Assembly (NCBI GenBank): GCA_963703895.1 | Contig: CAVPFX010000003.1 | Span: forward strand, 248,001-312,000 | DNA from: VRUE01 sp963703895 | GTDB lineage: Bacteria > Actinomycetota > Thermoleophilia > Solirubrobacterales > 70-9 | Length of the DNA: 64,000 nucleotides | Direction: 5' to 3' | Shown here: piece after piece, positions 33,793 to 43,900 of the stretch | How positions within the stretch are numbered: the first letter of the stretch is position 1 | Layout of the letters: each line of letters starts with the position of its first letter | Position numbers and translations under genes: made by a program | Notes under the pieces: generated by a model | Databases searched by the model: none | What the model saw: only the letters and a program-made list of their open reading frames with translations | What the model was told of the DNA's origin: nothing

Positions 33793-35061
33793 CTACCGAA
33801 CCTGGATCGCGCCGGGGCCGGGCTCGTTGCGGCCCTCGTCCTCGGACTCGGCCCCGACCAGGATCGCGATCTTGCCGAGGTGCTTGTTTTCGTACATCAG
33901 CTGGTGTGCCTTTGGGGTGTCGCCAAAGCCCATCGTCTGCCAGACGACCGGGCGAATCTTGCCCTCGGCCATCAACTGGTTGGCCTTCATGCTCTCGTAG
34001 GCGTTTGCCCCGTGCGAGCCGACGATCTGCTTCTGGCGCATCCACAGGTAACGCACGTCGAAGTCGAGCCGGAAGCCAGTCGTCGCGCCGCAGATGACGA
34101 TCTTGCCGAACGGCTTGCAGACGAAGACCGAGGTCGGGAAGGTGGCCTGGCCGACGTGCTCGAAGACGATGTCGGGGGCGTCGCCGAGGATCTCCTTGAC
34201 CCGCTTGGCAAAGCCGCGCGATGCCTTGAAGCGCTCCTTGTCGGCCACCTTGTCGGCGAGATTCTCCGGCGTGCGCATCATCTCGCCGAACTCCTTGCGG
34301 TCGATGTAGTCGACCGCGCCGAGTTGCTTGGCCAGCTCGCCCTTCTCCTCGGAGGAGACGACGCCGACCGCGTTGGCGCCCGCCGCCCTGCAGAGCTGCA
34401 CGGCGAAAACGCCGAGGCCGCCGGCAGCACCCCAGATCAGCACGTTGTGGCCGGATTGCAGCTTGCACTGGTCGATCAGCATCCGGTAGGCGGTGAAGTA
34501 GGCGAGGCCGTATGAGGCCGACTCGGCCCAGGAGAGGTTCTGGGGCCGTGGCAGCAGCTGCTGCGCCTGCACCTTGGTGAACTGGGCAAAGGAGCCCCAG
34601 GTCGTCTCGTAGCCCCACGCTTTCTGGCTCGGCGCCGCCAGCGGGTCGAGCCCGTGCACCTCGACGTCCTCGTAAGAGGTCTGGTTCTGGTTGATCACGA
34701 CCTCGTCGCCGGGCTTCCAGCGGGTGACGGCCTCGCCCACCTTCCAGACGACCCCCGAGGCATCGGAGCCGCCGATGTGGTGGCCGTGCTCGGGGTGGTC
34801 GCCGTAGCCGAAGACCGAGACCGGCTTGCCCAGCGCCGCCCAGACGTTGTTGAAGTTGACGCCGGCGGCCATCACCCGCACGATCACCTCGAAGGCGCCC
34901 GGCTCCGGGACCTCGATCTGCTCGAGCTGGAAGGCGTCGTTGGGCTCGCCCTCGCGCTCTTGGCGGATCACCCAGGCGGCCATCGTCTCGGGCAGGGCGC
35001 CGAGCTCGACGTCCTGCAGCTTCGCGACCCCAGTTGCGTCAATCGGCGCCTCGAACATCAC
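33793..35061 (-). CDS. ccr: Crotonyl-CoA carboxylase/reductase paralogue 1
   Basis: A 422-aa medium-chain reductase of the carboxylating enoyl-CoA reductase family (NADPH plus CO2 plus enoyl-CoA gives alkylmalonyl-CoA). Family marks are GVNFNNVWAALGKP, FGYGDHPEHGHHIGGSDASG, KAWGYETTWGSFAQF, the nucleotide-binding WGAAGGLGVFAVQL (210-222) and VFEHVGQATFPTS. The late active-site segment reads GSHGAN, whereas paralogue 2 has GSHFAN, the more usual form. The ATG overlaps the stop of paralogue 2 as ATGA. It probably supplies an unusual extender unit to the adjacent PKS (inference). Confidence 0.88.
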   Translation of the reverse strand: MMFEAPIDATGVAKLQDVELGALPETMAAWVIRQEREGEPNDAFQLEQIEVPEPGAFEVIVRVMAAGVNFNNVWAALGKPVSVFGYGDHPEHGHHIGGSDASGVVWKVGEAVTRWKPGDEVVINQNQTSYEDVEVHGLDPLAAPSQKAWGYETTWGSFAQFTKVQAQQLLPRPQNLSWAESASYGLAYFTAYRMLIDQCKLQSGHNVLIWGAAGGLGVFAVQLCRAAGANAVGVVSSEEKGELAKQLGAVDYIDRKEFGEMMRTPENLADKVADKERFKASRGFAKRVKEILGDAPDIVFEHVGQATFPTSVFVCKPFGKIVICGATTGFRLDFDVRYLWMRQKQIVGSHGANAYESMKANQLMAEGKIRPVVWQTMGFGDTPKAHQLMYENKHLGKIAILVGAESEDEGRNEPGPGAIQVR

Positions 35062-36332
35062 GACACCTCGATCGCGCCGGGGCCAGGCTCGTTGCGGCCC
35101 TCGTTCTCAGACTCGGCCCCGACCAGGATCGCGATCTTGCCGAGGTGCTTGTTTTCGTACATCAACTGGTGGGCTTCCGGCACCGCCTCGAAGCCCATCG
35201 TCTGCCAGATCACGGGGCGGACCTTGCCCTCGGCCATCAGCTGGTTAGCCCTGAGGCACTGGTACGCGTTGGCGAAGTGCGAGCCGATGATCTGCTTCTG
35301 GCGCATCCAGAGGTAGCGCACGTCGAAGTCGAGCTGGAAGCCCGAGGTGGCGCCGCAGATCACGACTTTGCCGAAGGGCTTGCAGACGAAGACCGAGGTC
35401 GGGAAGGTGGCCTGGCCGACGTGCTCGAAGACGATGTCGGGGGCGTCGCCGAGGATCTCCTTGACCCGCTTGGCGAAGCCCCTGGAGGCCTTGAAGCGCT
35501 CCTTGTCCTTGGCCGGATCGGTGAGGTTCTCGGGCGTCCGCATCATCTCCCCAAATTCGGAGCGGTTGATGTAGTCGACCGCGCCGAGCTGCTTGATCAG
35601 CTCGCCCTTCTCATCGGAGGAGACGACGCCGACCGCGTTTGCCCCCGCCGCCTTGCAGAGCTGCACGGCGAAGACGCCGAGGCCACCGGCGGCGCCCCAG
35701 ATCAGCACGTTGTGGCCGGGCTGCAGCTTGCACTGGTCGATCAGCATCCGGTAGGCGGTGAAGTAGCCGACCCCGTAGGAGGCCATCTCCGTCCAGGAGA
35801 GGTTCTGGGGTCGCGGCAGCAGCTGCTGGGCCTGCACCTTGCAGAACTGCGCCAGCGCTCCCCAAGTCGTCTCGTAGCCCCACGCTTTCTGGCTCGGCGC
35901 CGCCATCGGGTCGAGCCCGTGCACCTCTACGTCCTCATAAGAGGCGTAATTGGCGTGCAGCGCCACCTCGTCGCCGGGCTTCCAGCGGGTGACTCCCTCG
36001 CCCACCTTCCAGACGATTCCGGCGCCGTCGGAGCCGCCGATGTGGTGGCCGTACTCGGGGTGGTCGCCGTAGCCGAAGACCGAGACCGGCTTGCCCAGCG
36101 CCGCCCAGACGTTGTTGTAGTTGACCCCGGCCGCCATCACGCGGACGATCACCTCGAAGGCGCCCGGCTCCGGGACCTCGATCTGCTCGAGCTGGAAGGC
36201 GTCGTTGGGCTCGCCCTCGCGCTCGGGGCGAATCACCCAAGCGGCCATCGTCTCCGGCAACTCGCCGGGCTCGACCTCGAGAGCAAGAGCCGCCCCTCCA
36301 AGCCCTGCTTGCACTGCCACTCCGTTTGCCAT
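35058..36332 (-). CDS. ccr: Crotonyl-CoA carboxylase/reductase paralogue 2
   Basis: A 424-aa paralogue of 33793-35061 with most residues identical, including FGYGDHPEYGHHIGGSDGAG, WGAAGGLGVFAVQL, VFEHVGQATFPTS and GSHFAN. Differences cluster in the substrate side (YETTWGALAQFCKV against YETTWGSFAQFTKV; ALHANYASYE against INQNQTSYE), consistent with different acyl preference. The ATG at 36332 shares one base with the methyltransferase stop (TGATG), so translation is likely coupled. Primary metabolism (ethylmalonyl-CoA pathway) is an alternative role, but two copies inside a PKS operon argue for extender supply. Confidence 0.88.
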   Translation of the reverse strand: MANGVAVQAGLGGAALALEVEPGELPETMAAWVIRPEREGEPNDAFQLEQIEVPEPGAFEVIVRVMAAGVNYNNVWAALGKPVSVFGYGDHPEYGHHIGGSDGAGIVWKVGEGVTRWKPGDEVALHANYASYEDVEVHGLDPMAAPSQKAWGYETTWGALAQFCKVQAQQLLPRPQNLSWTEMASYGVGYFTAYRMLIDQCKLQPGHNVLIWGAAGGLGVFAVQLCKAAGANAVGVVSSDEKGELIKQLGAVDYINRSEFGEMMRTPENLTDPAKDKERFKASRGFAKRVKEILGDAPDIVFEHVGQATFPTSVFVCKPFGKVVICGATSGFQLDFDVRYLWMRQKQIIGSHFANAYQCLRANQLMAEGKVRPVIWQTMGFEAVPEAHQLMYENKHLGKIAILVGAESENEGRNEPGPGAIEVS

Positions 36333-36982
36333 CAGGTCCCCCCTCCCATCCTTGCCGTGAAAAAGGCCACCGACCCCTTGACGGTGATCTCATAGGAATC
36401 AAACGTGCGCGAGAGCGCGGCCTCGAGACCTGCTCGGTCGTCGTCGAGGTTGCTGAAGACTCCGCGCCGGTTCAGCGCTCGCAGCGCCAATCGCGAGCGT
36501 CGGGTGTGCTCGACGCCGCCGTTCAGCACGGTGCAGCCAAAGACCCGTCCCCCCGGCGCCAGGCACTCGCGCGCGTGCTCGAAGGCGACGGCCTTCTGCG
36601 GCATCGCACCGGCCGCGCAGACGAGCACGTTGCTGAGCGCGATCGAGTCGAACGAGCCCCGCGGCAACCCCCAGGGCTCGAGCATGTCGGCCCGCAGGCA
36701 ATGCGGCGAGTAGCGCCGCAGGCGCCGTGCCGCGTAGGCGAGCGGCCCGGGGTTGAGGTCCATCAGGGTGACCCGCGGCGCCGCCACGGGGAAGCGACAG
36801 CGATCGAGCAGGTACCCGGTGCCGACGCCGACATCGAGGTGGTGGGCGGAGACCTCGCGGTCATAGAGGTCGAGCAGGTCACGAACCGAGCAGCGCCAGA
36901 GCAGCGGCGCGTCGACCCGGTAGGCGACGAAGTCATAGAGCCGCAGGGCTGCCGGCGAGTAGGTGAACCGCCGCTCGCTCAC
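36332..36982 (-). CDS. SAM-dependent methyltransferase
   Basis: A 216-aa class I methyltransferase. The SAM-binding motif I is HLDVGVGTGYLLDR (about 48-61), followed by LMDLNPGPLAYA (acidic strand 2) and GSFDSIALSNVLVC. GTG at 36982 overlaps the TGA of the terminal PKS gene (GTGA), and its own stop overlaps the next start. Target could be a hydroxyl or carboxyl of the released polyketide; the sequence does not tell which. The gene has no ATG start and lies in the frame of a longer spurious reading, so automatic calls may misplace it. Confidence 0.85.
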   Translation of the reverse strand: MSERRFTYSPAALRLYDFVAYRVDAPLLWRCSVRDLLDLYDREVSAHHLDVGVGTGYLLDRCRFPVAAPRVTLMDLNPGPLAYAARRLRRYSPHCLRADMLEPWGLPRGSFDSIALSNVLVCAAGAMPQKAVAFEHARECLAPGGRVFGCTVLNGGVEHTRRSRLALRALNRRGVFSNLDDDRAGLEAALSRTFDSYEITVKGSVAFFTARMGGGT

Positions 36983-39900
36983 CGGGCGATCCCCTGCGGC
37001 GCCAGGGCGGCATCGAGCGCCGCCGCGGTCTCGGGCACCTCGTCGAGAAGCATCGAGAAGTGATCGCCCGCCACGTCGACGGCGGTGTGCGGGTGCGGCC
37101 AGGCGGCGCGCCACGCCTCCCCCTCGCCGAGCGGCAGTCCGACCGGCGGGCGGCTCGCCCTGAGCAGGGTCAGGGGCGCCTCCAGGTCCGCCGGGCTCCA
37201 CCCGGCGAAGAGCCTGAAGTAGGCCATCGTCGCCGTCAGCCGGGTGTCGTCGAGCGGGGTCAGGGCCGTCTCGCCGGCGCTTGCCGCGACCAGCATCGCC
37301 GGGATCAGGCGGGCCAGGGAGCCGTCCTCGTCGAGGTGAGTGTCGAGCAGGACGACGGCGCTCGGTCCCGAGCCGGCCCGCTCCAGGCGCTGGGCGGTCG
37401 CGTGGGCGAGCCAGCCGCCCGAGGAGTGGCCGGCAAGCACCAGCCCATCCAGGTCGCCGTTGCCGAGAACGGCCTGAGCCAGCGCCTCCGCGATGGCCTC
37501 GACGCTGTCGGGCAGATCCTCGCCGGCGAGGAAGCCCGGCACCGGCAAGGCCGACGGGCTCCGTCCGCCGCTGAGTGCAGCGGCGAGCCGGGCGTACTCC
37601 TCCGGCCCCGAGCTGGGGACGATCGAGGGGATGAGGAAGAGCGGTGGCCCCTCGCCGCCGGGGCCGAGGCGGACGGGGCTCGGGGCGCGTTGGGACGCGG
37701 CATCGATGCCAAAGCGCGGCCGGGCGCGGGCTGCCGCCTCGATCAGTCCGATCGCCGCCTCGACCTCGGCCTCGCCGACCGCGCTCCGCAGCCGGGCGAT
37801 CATCTCCCCCTCCCCGCCCTCGCCCTCTGCTTGCTTCGCCGTCCCTTCCAGCTCCGCCAGCAGGCAGCGGCCAATCGCGGCGACGCTGGGGCGGCTCGCC
37901 AGCAATGAGACCGGCAGCTCTACCCCGGTCGTGGCGTGCAGCCGCTTGCGCAGGTCCATTGCCGCCACCGAGTCGAAGCCGAGCTCGAGCAGGCCGAGCT
38001 CGGGGTCGACGTCCGTGGCGGAGGAGTGGCCGAGCAGCGCCGCCGCCTTTTCGCGCACAAGCTCCATCACCGTCTCTTGCCGCTCCGCCGGCGTCGCTCC
38101 GGCGAGGGCGAACGAGCCCTCGTCCTCCCCTTCCTCCTCGAGCGCGGCGAAGCCGGGGGCAGCCGTGGCGCCGCTGAGCGCGGCGAGCGTCGTTCCCTCC
38201 AGCCAGAAACGCCGCCGCTGGAAGGGGTAGCCGGGCAGTTTCACGGCCCGTGCTTCGCTGGCGGCAAAGAAGGCCTCCCACTCGACCTCGAGGCCGGCCG
38301 CAACCGCCTCGCCCAGGGAGAGGCCGAAGCGCTCCGGCCCGCCCTCGCCCCGGCGCAGGGTGGCGAGCGCGGCGGCGCGATCGTGGGCCGGCAGCGCCAC
38401 CTCGATCGTCTCGCCGATCGGCAGGGTCAGCACCGGGTGGGGGCTGACCTCGATCAGGACGCGCTCGCCGGCGGCGAGCAGGGCACGGGTCGCCTGCTCG
38501 AGGCGAACCGTCTGGCGCATGTTGCGGTACCAGTACTCGGCGCCCAGCTCGGCGCTGTCGAGGCGGTCGCCGGTCACGGAGGAGAAGAACGGAACCTCGC
38601 CGCTGCGGGGACGCAGCGGCGCCAACTGCTCGAGCAGATCGTCGCGCAGCGCCTCGACCTGGACCGAGTGCGAAGGCGCGGTTGCGGCGGGTACCGCCCG
38701 CGCCCGCACACCCTCGACGACGAGGCGATCGACGAGCTCCTTCAGGGCCTCGTTGTCGCCGCTCAGCACGGTCGCCGAAGGCCCGTTCATGGCGGCGATC
38801 TCGATCCGGCCCTCCCACTCGCCCAGGCGCTCCTCCAGCTCGGCGGCCGGCAGCGCTACCGAGGCCATGCCGCCGCTGCCGACCAGCTTCACGATCGAGC
38901 GGCTGCGCACCGCGCAGAGCAGGGCAGCGTCGTCGAGATCGAGACCGCCGGCGACGTAGGCCGCGACTATCTCGCCCTGGGAGTGGCCGGCGACGGCCGC
39001 CGGCTCGACTCCACAGGCCCGCCAGAGCGCCGCCAGCGACGCCATCACGGCAAACAGCGCGACCTGCATCGTCACCGGCTCGTCGATCCCGGGGGCGCCC
39101 GGGGCGCCCCGAAGGACATCTCGCACCGAGAAGTCGAGGTGGCGGGCGAGGGCCTCGTCGCAGGCGCGCATCTGCTCGGCGAAGGCCGGCGAGCGCTCGA
39201 GCAGCCCCAGCCCCATTCCCGGCCACTGCGAGCCGACGCCGGGGAAGACAAAGGCCGCGCGGTGCTTGCCGGCGCCGCTGCCGGCGGCGAGGGCCGGGCT
39301 GTCCCTTCCCTCGGCAAGCGCCGCGAGCGCCTCGCACAGGTCGGCGCGGTCGGCGCCGACGGCTACCGCGCGGTGGGGGAAGCTGGCGCGTCTGGTGGCG
39401 AGCGAGTAGGCGGCGTCGGCGAGCCGCGGCGCCTCGGGGCCGGCGAGACCGTCGCGAAGACGCGCCGCGGCCTGGCGCAGGGCCGGCTCGGTCCGCGCCG
39501 AGAGCAACAGCGGGAAGACGTCGGGCAGGGCGGCGTCGGAGGGCGGCGGCGTCGGTACCGACAGTGGCGCGGCGCCCGCGGCGGTGGGGGCCTGCTCGAG
39601 GATCAGGTGCGCGTTGGTCCCGCTGACGCCGAACGAGGAGACCGCGGCGCGGCGCGGCCGGTCGTTCGACGCCCACTCGCGCGCCTCGGTCAGCAGCTCG
39701 ACGCTGCCGGCGCCCCACTCGACCTTCGTCGTCGGCCGCTCGACGTGCAGGGTCTTGGGCAACACCCCCGCCCGCATCGCCTGCGTCATCTTGATCACGC
39801 CGCCGACCCCGGCCGCCGCCTGGGTGTGGCCGATGTTCGACTTCAGCGAGCCGAGCCAGAGCGGGCGATCGCGTTCGCCGCCGTAGGTGGCAAGCAGGGC

Positions 39901-40938
39901 GCCGGCCTCGATCGGGTCGCCGAGCACGGTGCCGGTGCCGTGCGCCTCGACCGCGTCGACCTCGGCGGCGGAGAGGCCCGCGTTGGCCAGCGCCTGGCGG
40001 ATCACCTGCTCCTGCGCCGGCCCGTTGGGGGCGGTCAGGCCGTTGGAGGCGCCGTCCTGGTTGACGGCCGAGCCGCGGATCGTCGCCAGCACCTCGCGGC
40101 CGCTGCGCTCGGCGTCGGAGAGCCGTTCCAGGGCGAGGATCCCGACCCCCTCGCCCCAGCCGGTGCCGTCGGCGGAATCGGCGAAGGACTTGCAGCGCCC
40201 GTCCGGGGCAAGGCCGCCCTGCGCACTGAGCACGATCATGCTCAAGGGGGTCGCCAAGACGGTCGACCCACCCGCCAGGGCGAGGTCGCAGTCCCCCGCC
40301 CGCAGCGCCTGCGCGGCGAGGTGCAGCGCCACCAGCGAGGAGGAGCAGGCGGTGTCGACCGTGATCGCCGGGCCCTGCAGGCCGAGGGCGTAGGAGACCC
40401 GGCCGGAGGCGATGCTGGTCGTCATCCCCGGCGGCACGCCGAGCTCGACCGCGCCGTATTCGGCGTACATGACGCCGGCGAAGACGCCGGTGCGGGAGCC
40501 GCGCAGCGCGCCCGGCTCGATCACGGCGTCCTCCAGCGCCTGCCACGACGCTTCCAGCAGGAGGCGCTGCTGCGGGTCCATCAGCAGCGCCTCGCGCGGG
40601 CTGATCTTGAAGAAGCCCGGATCGAACTCGGCGGCGCTGGCGACGAAGCCGCCTTCGCGCGCGTTACAGGTGCCGGGCTTGGCCGGGTCCGGATCGTAGA
40701 TCGCGTCCAGGTCCCAGCCGCGGTCGGCGGGGAAGGGGCCGATGCCGTCGCGGCCTTGCTCGACCAGCCGCCAGAGGTCGGCGGCGGACTCGACCCCGCC
40801 CGGGTAGCGACAGCCGATGCCGACGATCGCAATCGGCTCCGCCAGCTGCCGTTCGAGCTCGCCCGCCCGCCGCCGCGCCTGCCGCAGCTCGACGGTGACC
40901 TTCTCCAGGTAGCGGCGGAGCTTTGCCTCGTCGCTCAC
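36979..40938 (-). CDS. Type I PKS, terminal module KS-AT-ACP-TE
   Basis: A 1319-aa protein from the GTG at 40938 (GTGA overlap with the preceding PKS gene). N-terminal docking coiled coil (SDEAKLRRYLEKVTVELRQA), then KS (Cys near residue 196 in DTACSSS; HGTGT; NIGHTQ), AT (nucleophile GHSQGE near 653; specificity segment TAPSHS), ACP (LGFDSV, 37945-37985) and a C-terminal thioesterase (GHSSGG near 37425, DTH acid segment, GDHFSM His). There is no KR or DH, so the last extension should leave a beta-keto group before release or cyclisation. The AT motif is neither the malonyl HAFHS nor the methylmalonyl YASHS type. If the upstream frameshift is real, this KS would instead be read as part of a fusion from 46374. 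Confidence 0.9.
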   Translation of the reverse strand: MSDEAKLRRYLEKVTVELRQARRRAGELERQLAEPIAIVGIGCRYPGGVESAADLWRLVEQGRDGIGPFPADRGWDLDAIYDPDPAKPGTCNAREGGFVASAAEFDPGFFKISPREALLMDPQQRLLLEASWQALEDAVIEPGALRGSRTGVFAGVMYAEYGAVELGVPPGMTTSIASGRVSYALGLQGPAITVDTACSSSLVALHLAAQALRAGDCDLALAGGSTVLATPLSMIVLSAQGGLAPDGRCKSFADSADGTGWGEGVGILALERLSDAERSGREVLATIRGSAVNQDGASNGLTAPNGPAQEQVIRQALANAGLSAAEVDAVEAHGTGTVLGDPIEAGALLATYGGERDRPLWLGSLKSNIGHTQAAAGVGGVIKMTQAMRAGVLPKTLHVERPTTKVEWGAGSVELLTEAREWASNDRPRRAAVSSFGVSGTNAHLILEQAPTAAGAAPLSVPTPPPSDAALPDVFPLLLSARTEPALRQAAARLRDGLAGPEAPRLADAAYSLATRRASFPHRAVAVGADRADLCEALAALAEGRDSPALAAGSGAGKHRAAFVFPGVGSQWPGMGLGLLERSPAFAEQMRACDEALARHLDFSVRDVLRGAPGAPGIDEPVTMQVALFAVMASLAALWRACGVEPAAVAGHSQGEIVAAYVAGGLDLDDAALLCAVRSRSIVKLVGSGGMASVALPAAELEERLGEWEGRIEIAAMNGPSATVLSGDNEALKELVDRLVVEGVRARAVPAATAPSHSVQVEALRDDLLEQLAPLRPRSGEVPFFSSVTGDRLDSAELGAEYWYRNMRQTVRLEQATRALLAAGERVLIEVSPHPVLTLPIGETIEVALPAHDRAAALATLRRGEGGPERFGLSLGEAVAAGLEVEWEAFFAASEARAVKLPGYPFQRRRFWLEGTTLAALSGATAAPGFAALEEEGEDEGSFALAGATPAERQETVMELVREKAAALLGHSSATDVDPELGLLELGFDSVAAMDLRKRLHATTGVELPVSLLASRPSVAAIGRCLLAELEGTAKQAEGEGGEGEMIARLRSAVGEAEVEAAIGLIEAAARARPRFGIDAASQRAPSPVRLGPGGEGPPLFLIPSIVPSSGPEEYARLAAALSGGRSPSALPVPGFLAGEDLPDSVEAIAEALAQAVLGNGDLDGLVLAGHSSGGWLAHATAQRLERAGSGPSAVVLLDTHLDEDGSLARLIPAMLVAASAGETALTPLDDTRLTATMAYFRLFAGWSPADLEAPLTLLRASRPPVGLPLGEGEAWRAAWPHPHTAVDVAGDHFSMLLDEVPETAAALDAALAPQGIAR

Positions 40939-43900
40939 GATGCGCTCAGCTCCTCGTCGATCAGCTCGAACATCTGCTCGTCGGAGAGCGCGGTGAGGCC
41001 GTCCTCGCCCTCCTCGTCCTCGCCCTCGAGCCGAGCGAGCAGGGCACGCAGGCGGGCGTCGGCGACCCCGCGCATCCGCGCGTCCGCTTCGACCGCCGAC
41101 ATCACCGCCTCGAGCCGGCCCAGCGCCCCGGCCAGCTCGGCTTCCCCGCGGTCCTGGCCCCCTCCCCCAGCCTCGAGCTGGGCGACGTCGGCCAGCAACT
41201 GCCGCGCCACCGCCGCGCTGGTGGGATGGTCGAAGACGAGGGTCGGGGGCAGGCGCAGACCGGTCGCGGCGTTGAGGCGGTTGCGCAGCTCGACCGCCGC
41301 GAGCGAGTCGAAGCCGAGCTCGGCGAAGGCCGCATCGGGCTCGATCGCGGCCGCCGAGGAGTGGCCGAGGGCGGCAGCGACGTGGGCCCGAACCAGCTCG
41401 AGCACGACCTTCTCGCGCTCCTGCTCGGAGAGGCCGTCGAGGCGCTCGCCGAGCGAGCCCCGCGCCACCGCGTCGCCGGGACGGGCACCCGCCAGGCGGC
41501 TCAGGACCGGGCTCAGCGTGCCGGCCGCCGCCTGCGCTCGCAGCCCCGCCGGCTCGAACCCGGCGGGCACGAGCAGCGCCTCGGGGCGCTCCCAAGCGGC
41601 GTCGAAGAAGCTCGCGGCCGAGCTGCTCGTCGATCGCCGCGATGCCGAGCCGCTTGGCCCGCCGCGCGGCGGCCTCGTCGAGGCCGCTGGTCATCCCGGC
41701 GTCGAGGGCCCATGCACCCCAGGCCAGCGAGGTCGCCGGCAGCCCGAGGCCGCGCCGGTGGGCGGCGAGCGCGTCGAGGAAGGAGTTGGCGGCGGCGTAA
41801 TTCGCCTGGCCGGGGTTGCCGACGACGCCCGCCGCGGAGGAGAAGAGGACGAAGCGCGAGAGCTCGAGCTCGGCGGTCAGCTCGTGCAGGTGCCAGGCGG
41901 CGTCCACCTTGGGTGCGAAGACGCGGTCGAACCCCTCCTCGTCGAGCGAGTCGAGCAGCCCGTCCGCGAGCACGCCCGCGGTGTGGATCGCCGCCCCCAG
42001 CGGGTGCTCGTCGGGAATCGAGGCGAGCAGCGCCTCCAGCTCGGAACGATTGGAGACGTCGCAGGAGGCGATCCGCACCTCGGCGCCGAGCTGCTCGAGC
42101 TCGTCGCGCAGCTCCGCCGCTCCCTCGGCCTCGATCCCGCGGCGACTGGCGAGGAGGAGGTGGCGGGCGCCGTGTGCTCGCGCCAGGTGGCGGGCGAAGA
42201 GCGCCCCGAGGCCGCCGGTGCCGCCGCTGAGCAAGACGGTCGAGTCGGGATCGAAGGCGGTGGGGAGCTGCTCCGCCGCTCCCCGCACAGGGACTAGCCG
42301 GGGCGCCAGCAGCCGGCCCTCGCGCAATGCCAGCTGCGGCTCGTCGGCGGCGGCGGCAAGCGCCGCGGGCAGCGCCCGCTCCGAGGCGGGCGAGCCATCG
42401 CTGTCGAGCAGGGCGAAGCGCTCGGGGTGCTCGGCCTGCGCCGCCCGCACCAGGCCCCAGAGCGGCGCCGCGACGAGGTCGACGCGATCCCCCTCGGCGG
42501 TCGACACCGCGTTCGCGGTCCGCAGGCAGAGCAGGGCGCTCCGCCCCTCACCTGCGCCGAGCGTGTCCTGCAATCGCGCCAGGGCCGTTGCCGTGGCGGT
42601 ACGGGCCCGCGCCGCAAGATCGTTCCCCTCGGCCGCGTCGACCGTGACCGCCTCGACCGGCTCGACCCCCATGCCAATCGACTGCGAGCGGGCCTCGACC
42701 TCCACCCACTCGAGCCGGTGCAGGGGCAGGCCGGCGCGGCTGCCGGCGCGCAGAGCGGCGGCGTCGATCGGCCGCACCGCGACCGAATCGACCCGAACCA
42801 CCGCCTCGCCGGTCTCGTCGAAGCCGAGCAGCGCCGGGCCCTCGTCGCGCAGCGAGATCCGCGCCCGCAGGACAGCCGTGCCGCGCGAGCGCAGGTCGAC
42901 GCCGCGCCAGGCGAAGGGGACGGCGAGCTCGTCGCCGGGCTCGCCCTCGGCGCGGGAGATGGCGCCGCCGAGGTGGGCGGCGCCATCGAGCAGGGCCGGG
43001 TGCAGCAGGAAGCGGGCCGCGTCTTGGGCCTGCTGCTCGGCCAGGGCGATCTCGGCGAAGACCTCGCCGTCTCCCCGCCAGGCGTTCTTGACCCCCTGGA
43101 ATGCCGGGCCGTACTCGACGCCGAGCCCCGCCAGGCGCTCGTACATGTCCTCGGTCGCCAGCGGCTCGGCCCCGGCCGGGGGCCAGGCCCCGAGCGAGTC
43201 CAGCGGCGTGGACGACGGCTCGCCCAGGACCCCCTCCGCGTTGGGGGACCAGGGAGCGTCTGCCGCGGCCTCGCCCGCCGGGCGCGAGTGCACGGCCACC
43301 GCGCGGCGGCCGTCTGGGTCCGGTGGGGAGACGGAGACCTGGACCTGGACCGAGCCGCGCTCGGGCAGGACCAGCGGCGCCTGCAGGGCGAGCTCCTCGA
43401 GCAGCCCCCCGCCACTCTCGGCCGCGGCCCGCAGGGCCAGCTCCAACAACGCGGTCCCCGGCACCACCGCGGCGCCGGCCAGCCTGTGATCGCCCAGCCA
43501 GGGGTGCGAGCGCAGCGAGATGCTTCCGGTCATCAGGGTCCCGCCGTCGCCAGCGAGCGCGATCGCCGCGCCCAGCAACGGGTGCCCGGTCGCCGTCTGG
43601 CCAACCGCGACGACGTCCTCGCCGCCCTCCGCGGAGTCAAGCCAGCAACGGCGGCGCTGAAAGGGGTAGGTCGGCAGCGACACCGGCCCGGCGGCCGCCG
43701 GCAGGATCGCCTCCCACTCGACCGCCGCGCCGGCCGTGTCGGCGTGGGCCACGGCGCCGAGGACAGTTGCCGGCTCGGGCCGTCCCGCCCGCAGCGCCGG
43801 CGCGATCAGCGGCTCGGCATCGGCCTCCACGGCGCCGGCCTCGGCCGCGCACTCGGCCGCCATCGCGCTCAGCACCGCGTCGGGCCCGATCTCGAGCAAG

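Noticed and set aside
36332..40546. A 1404-codon open frame over the terminal PKS
   Set aside because: Arg/Gly/Ala-rich shadow of the PKS; only its last 216 codons, from the GTG at 36982, are a real gene (the methyltransferase).
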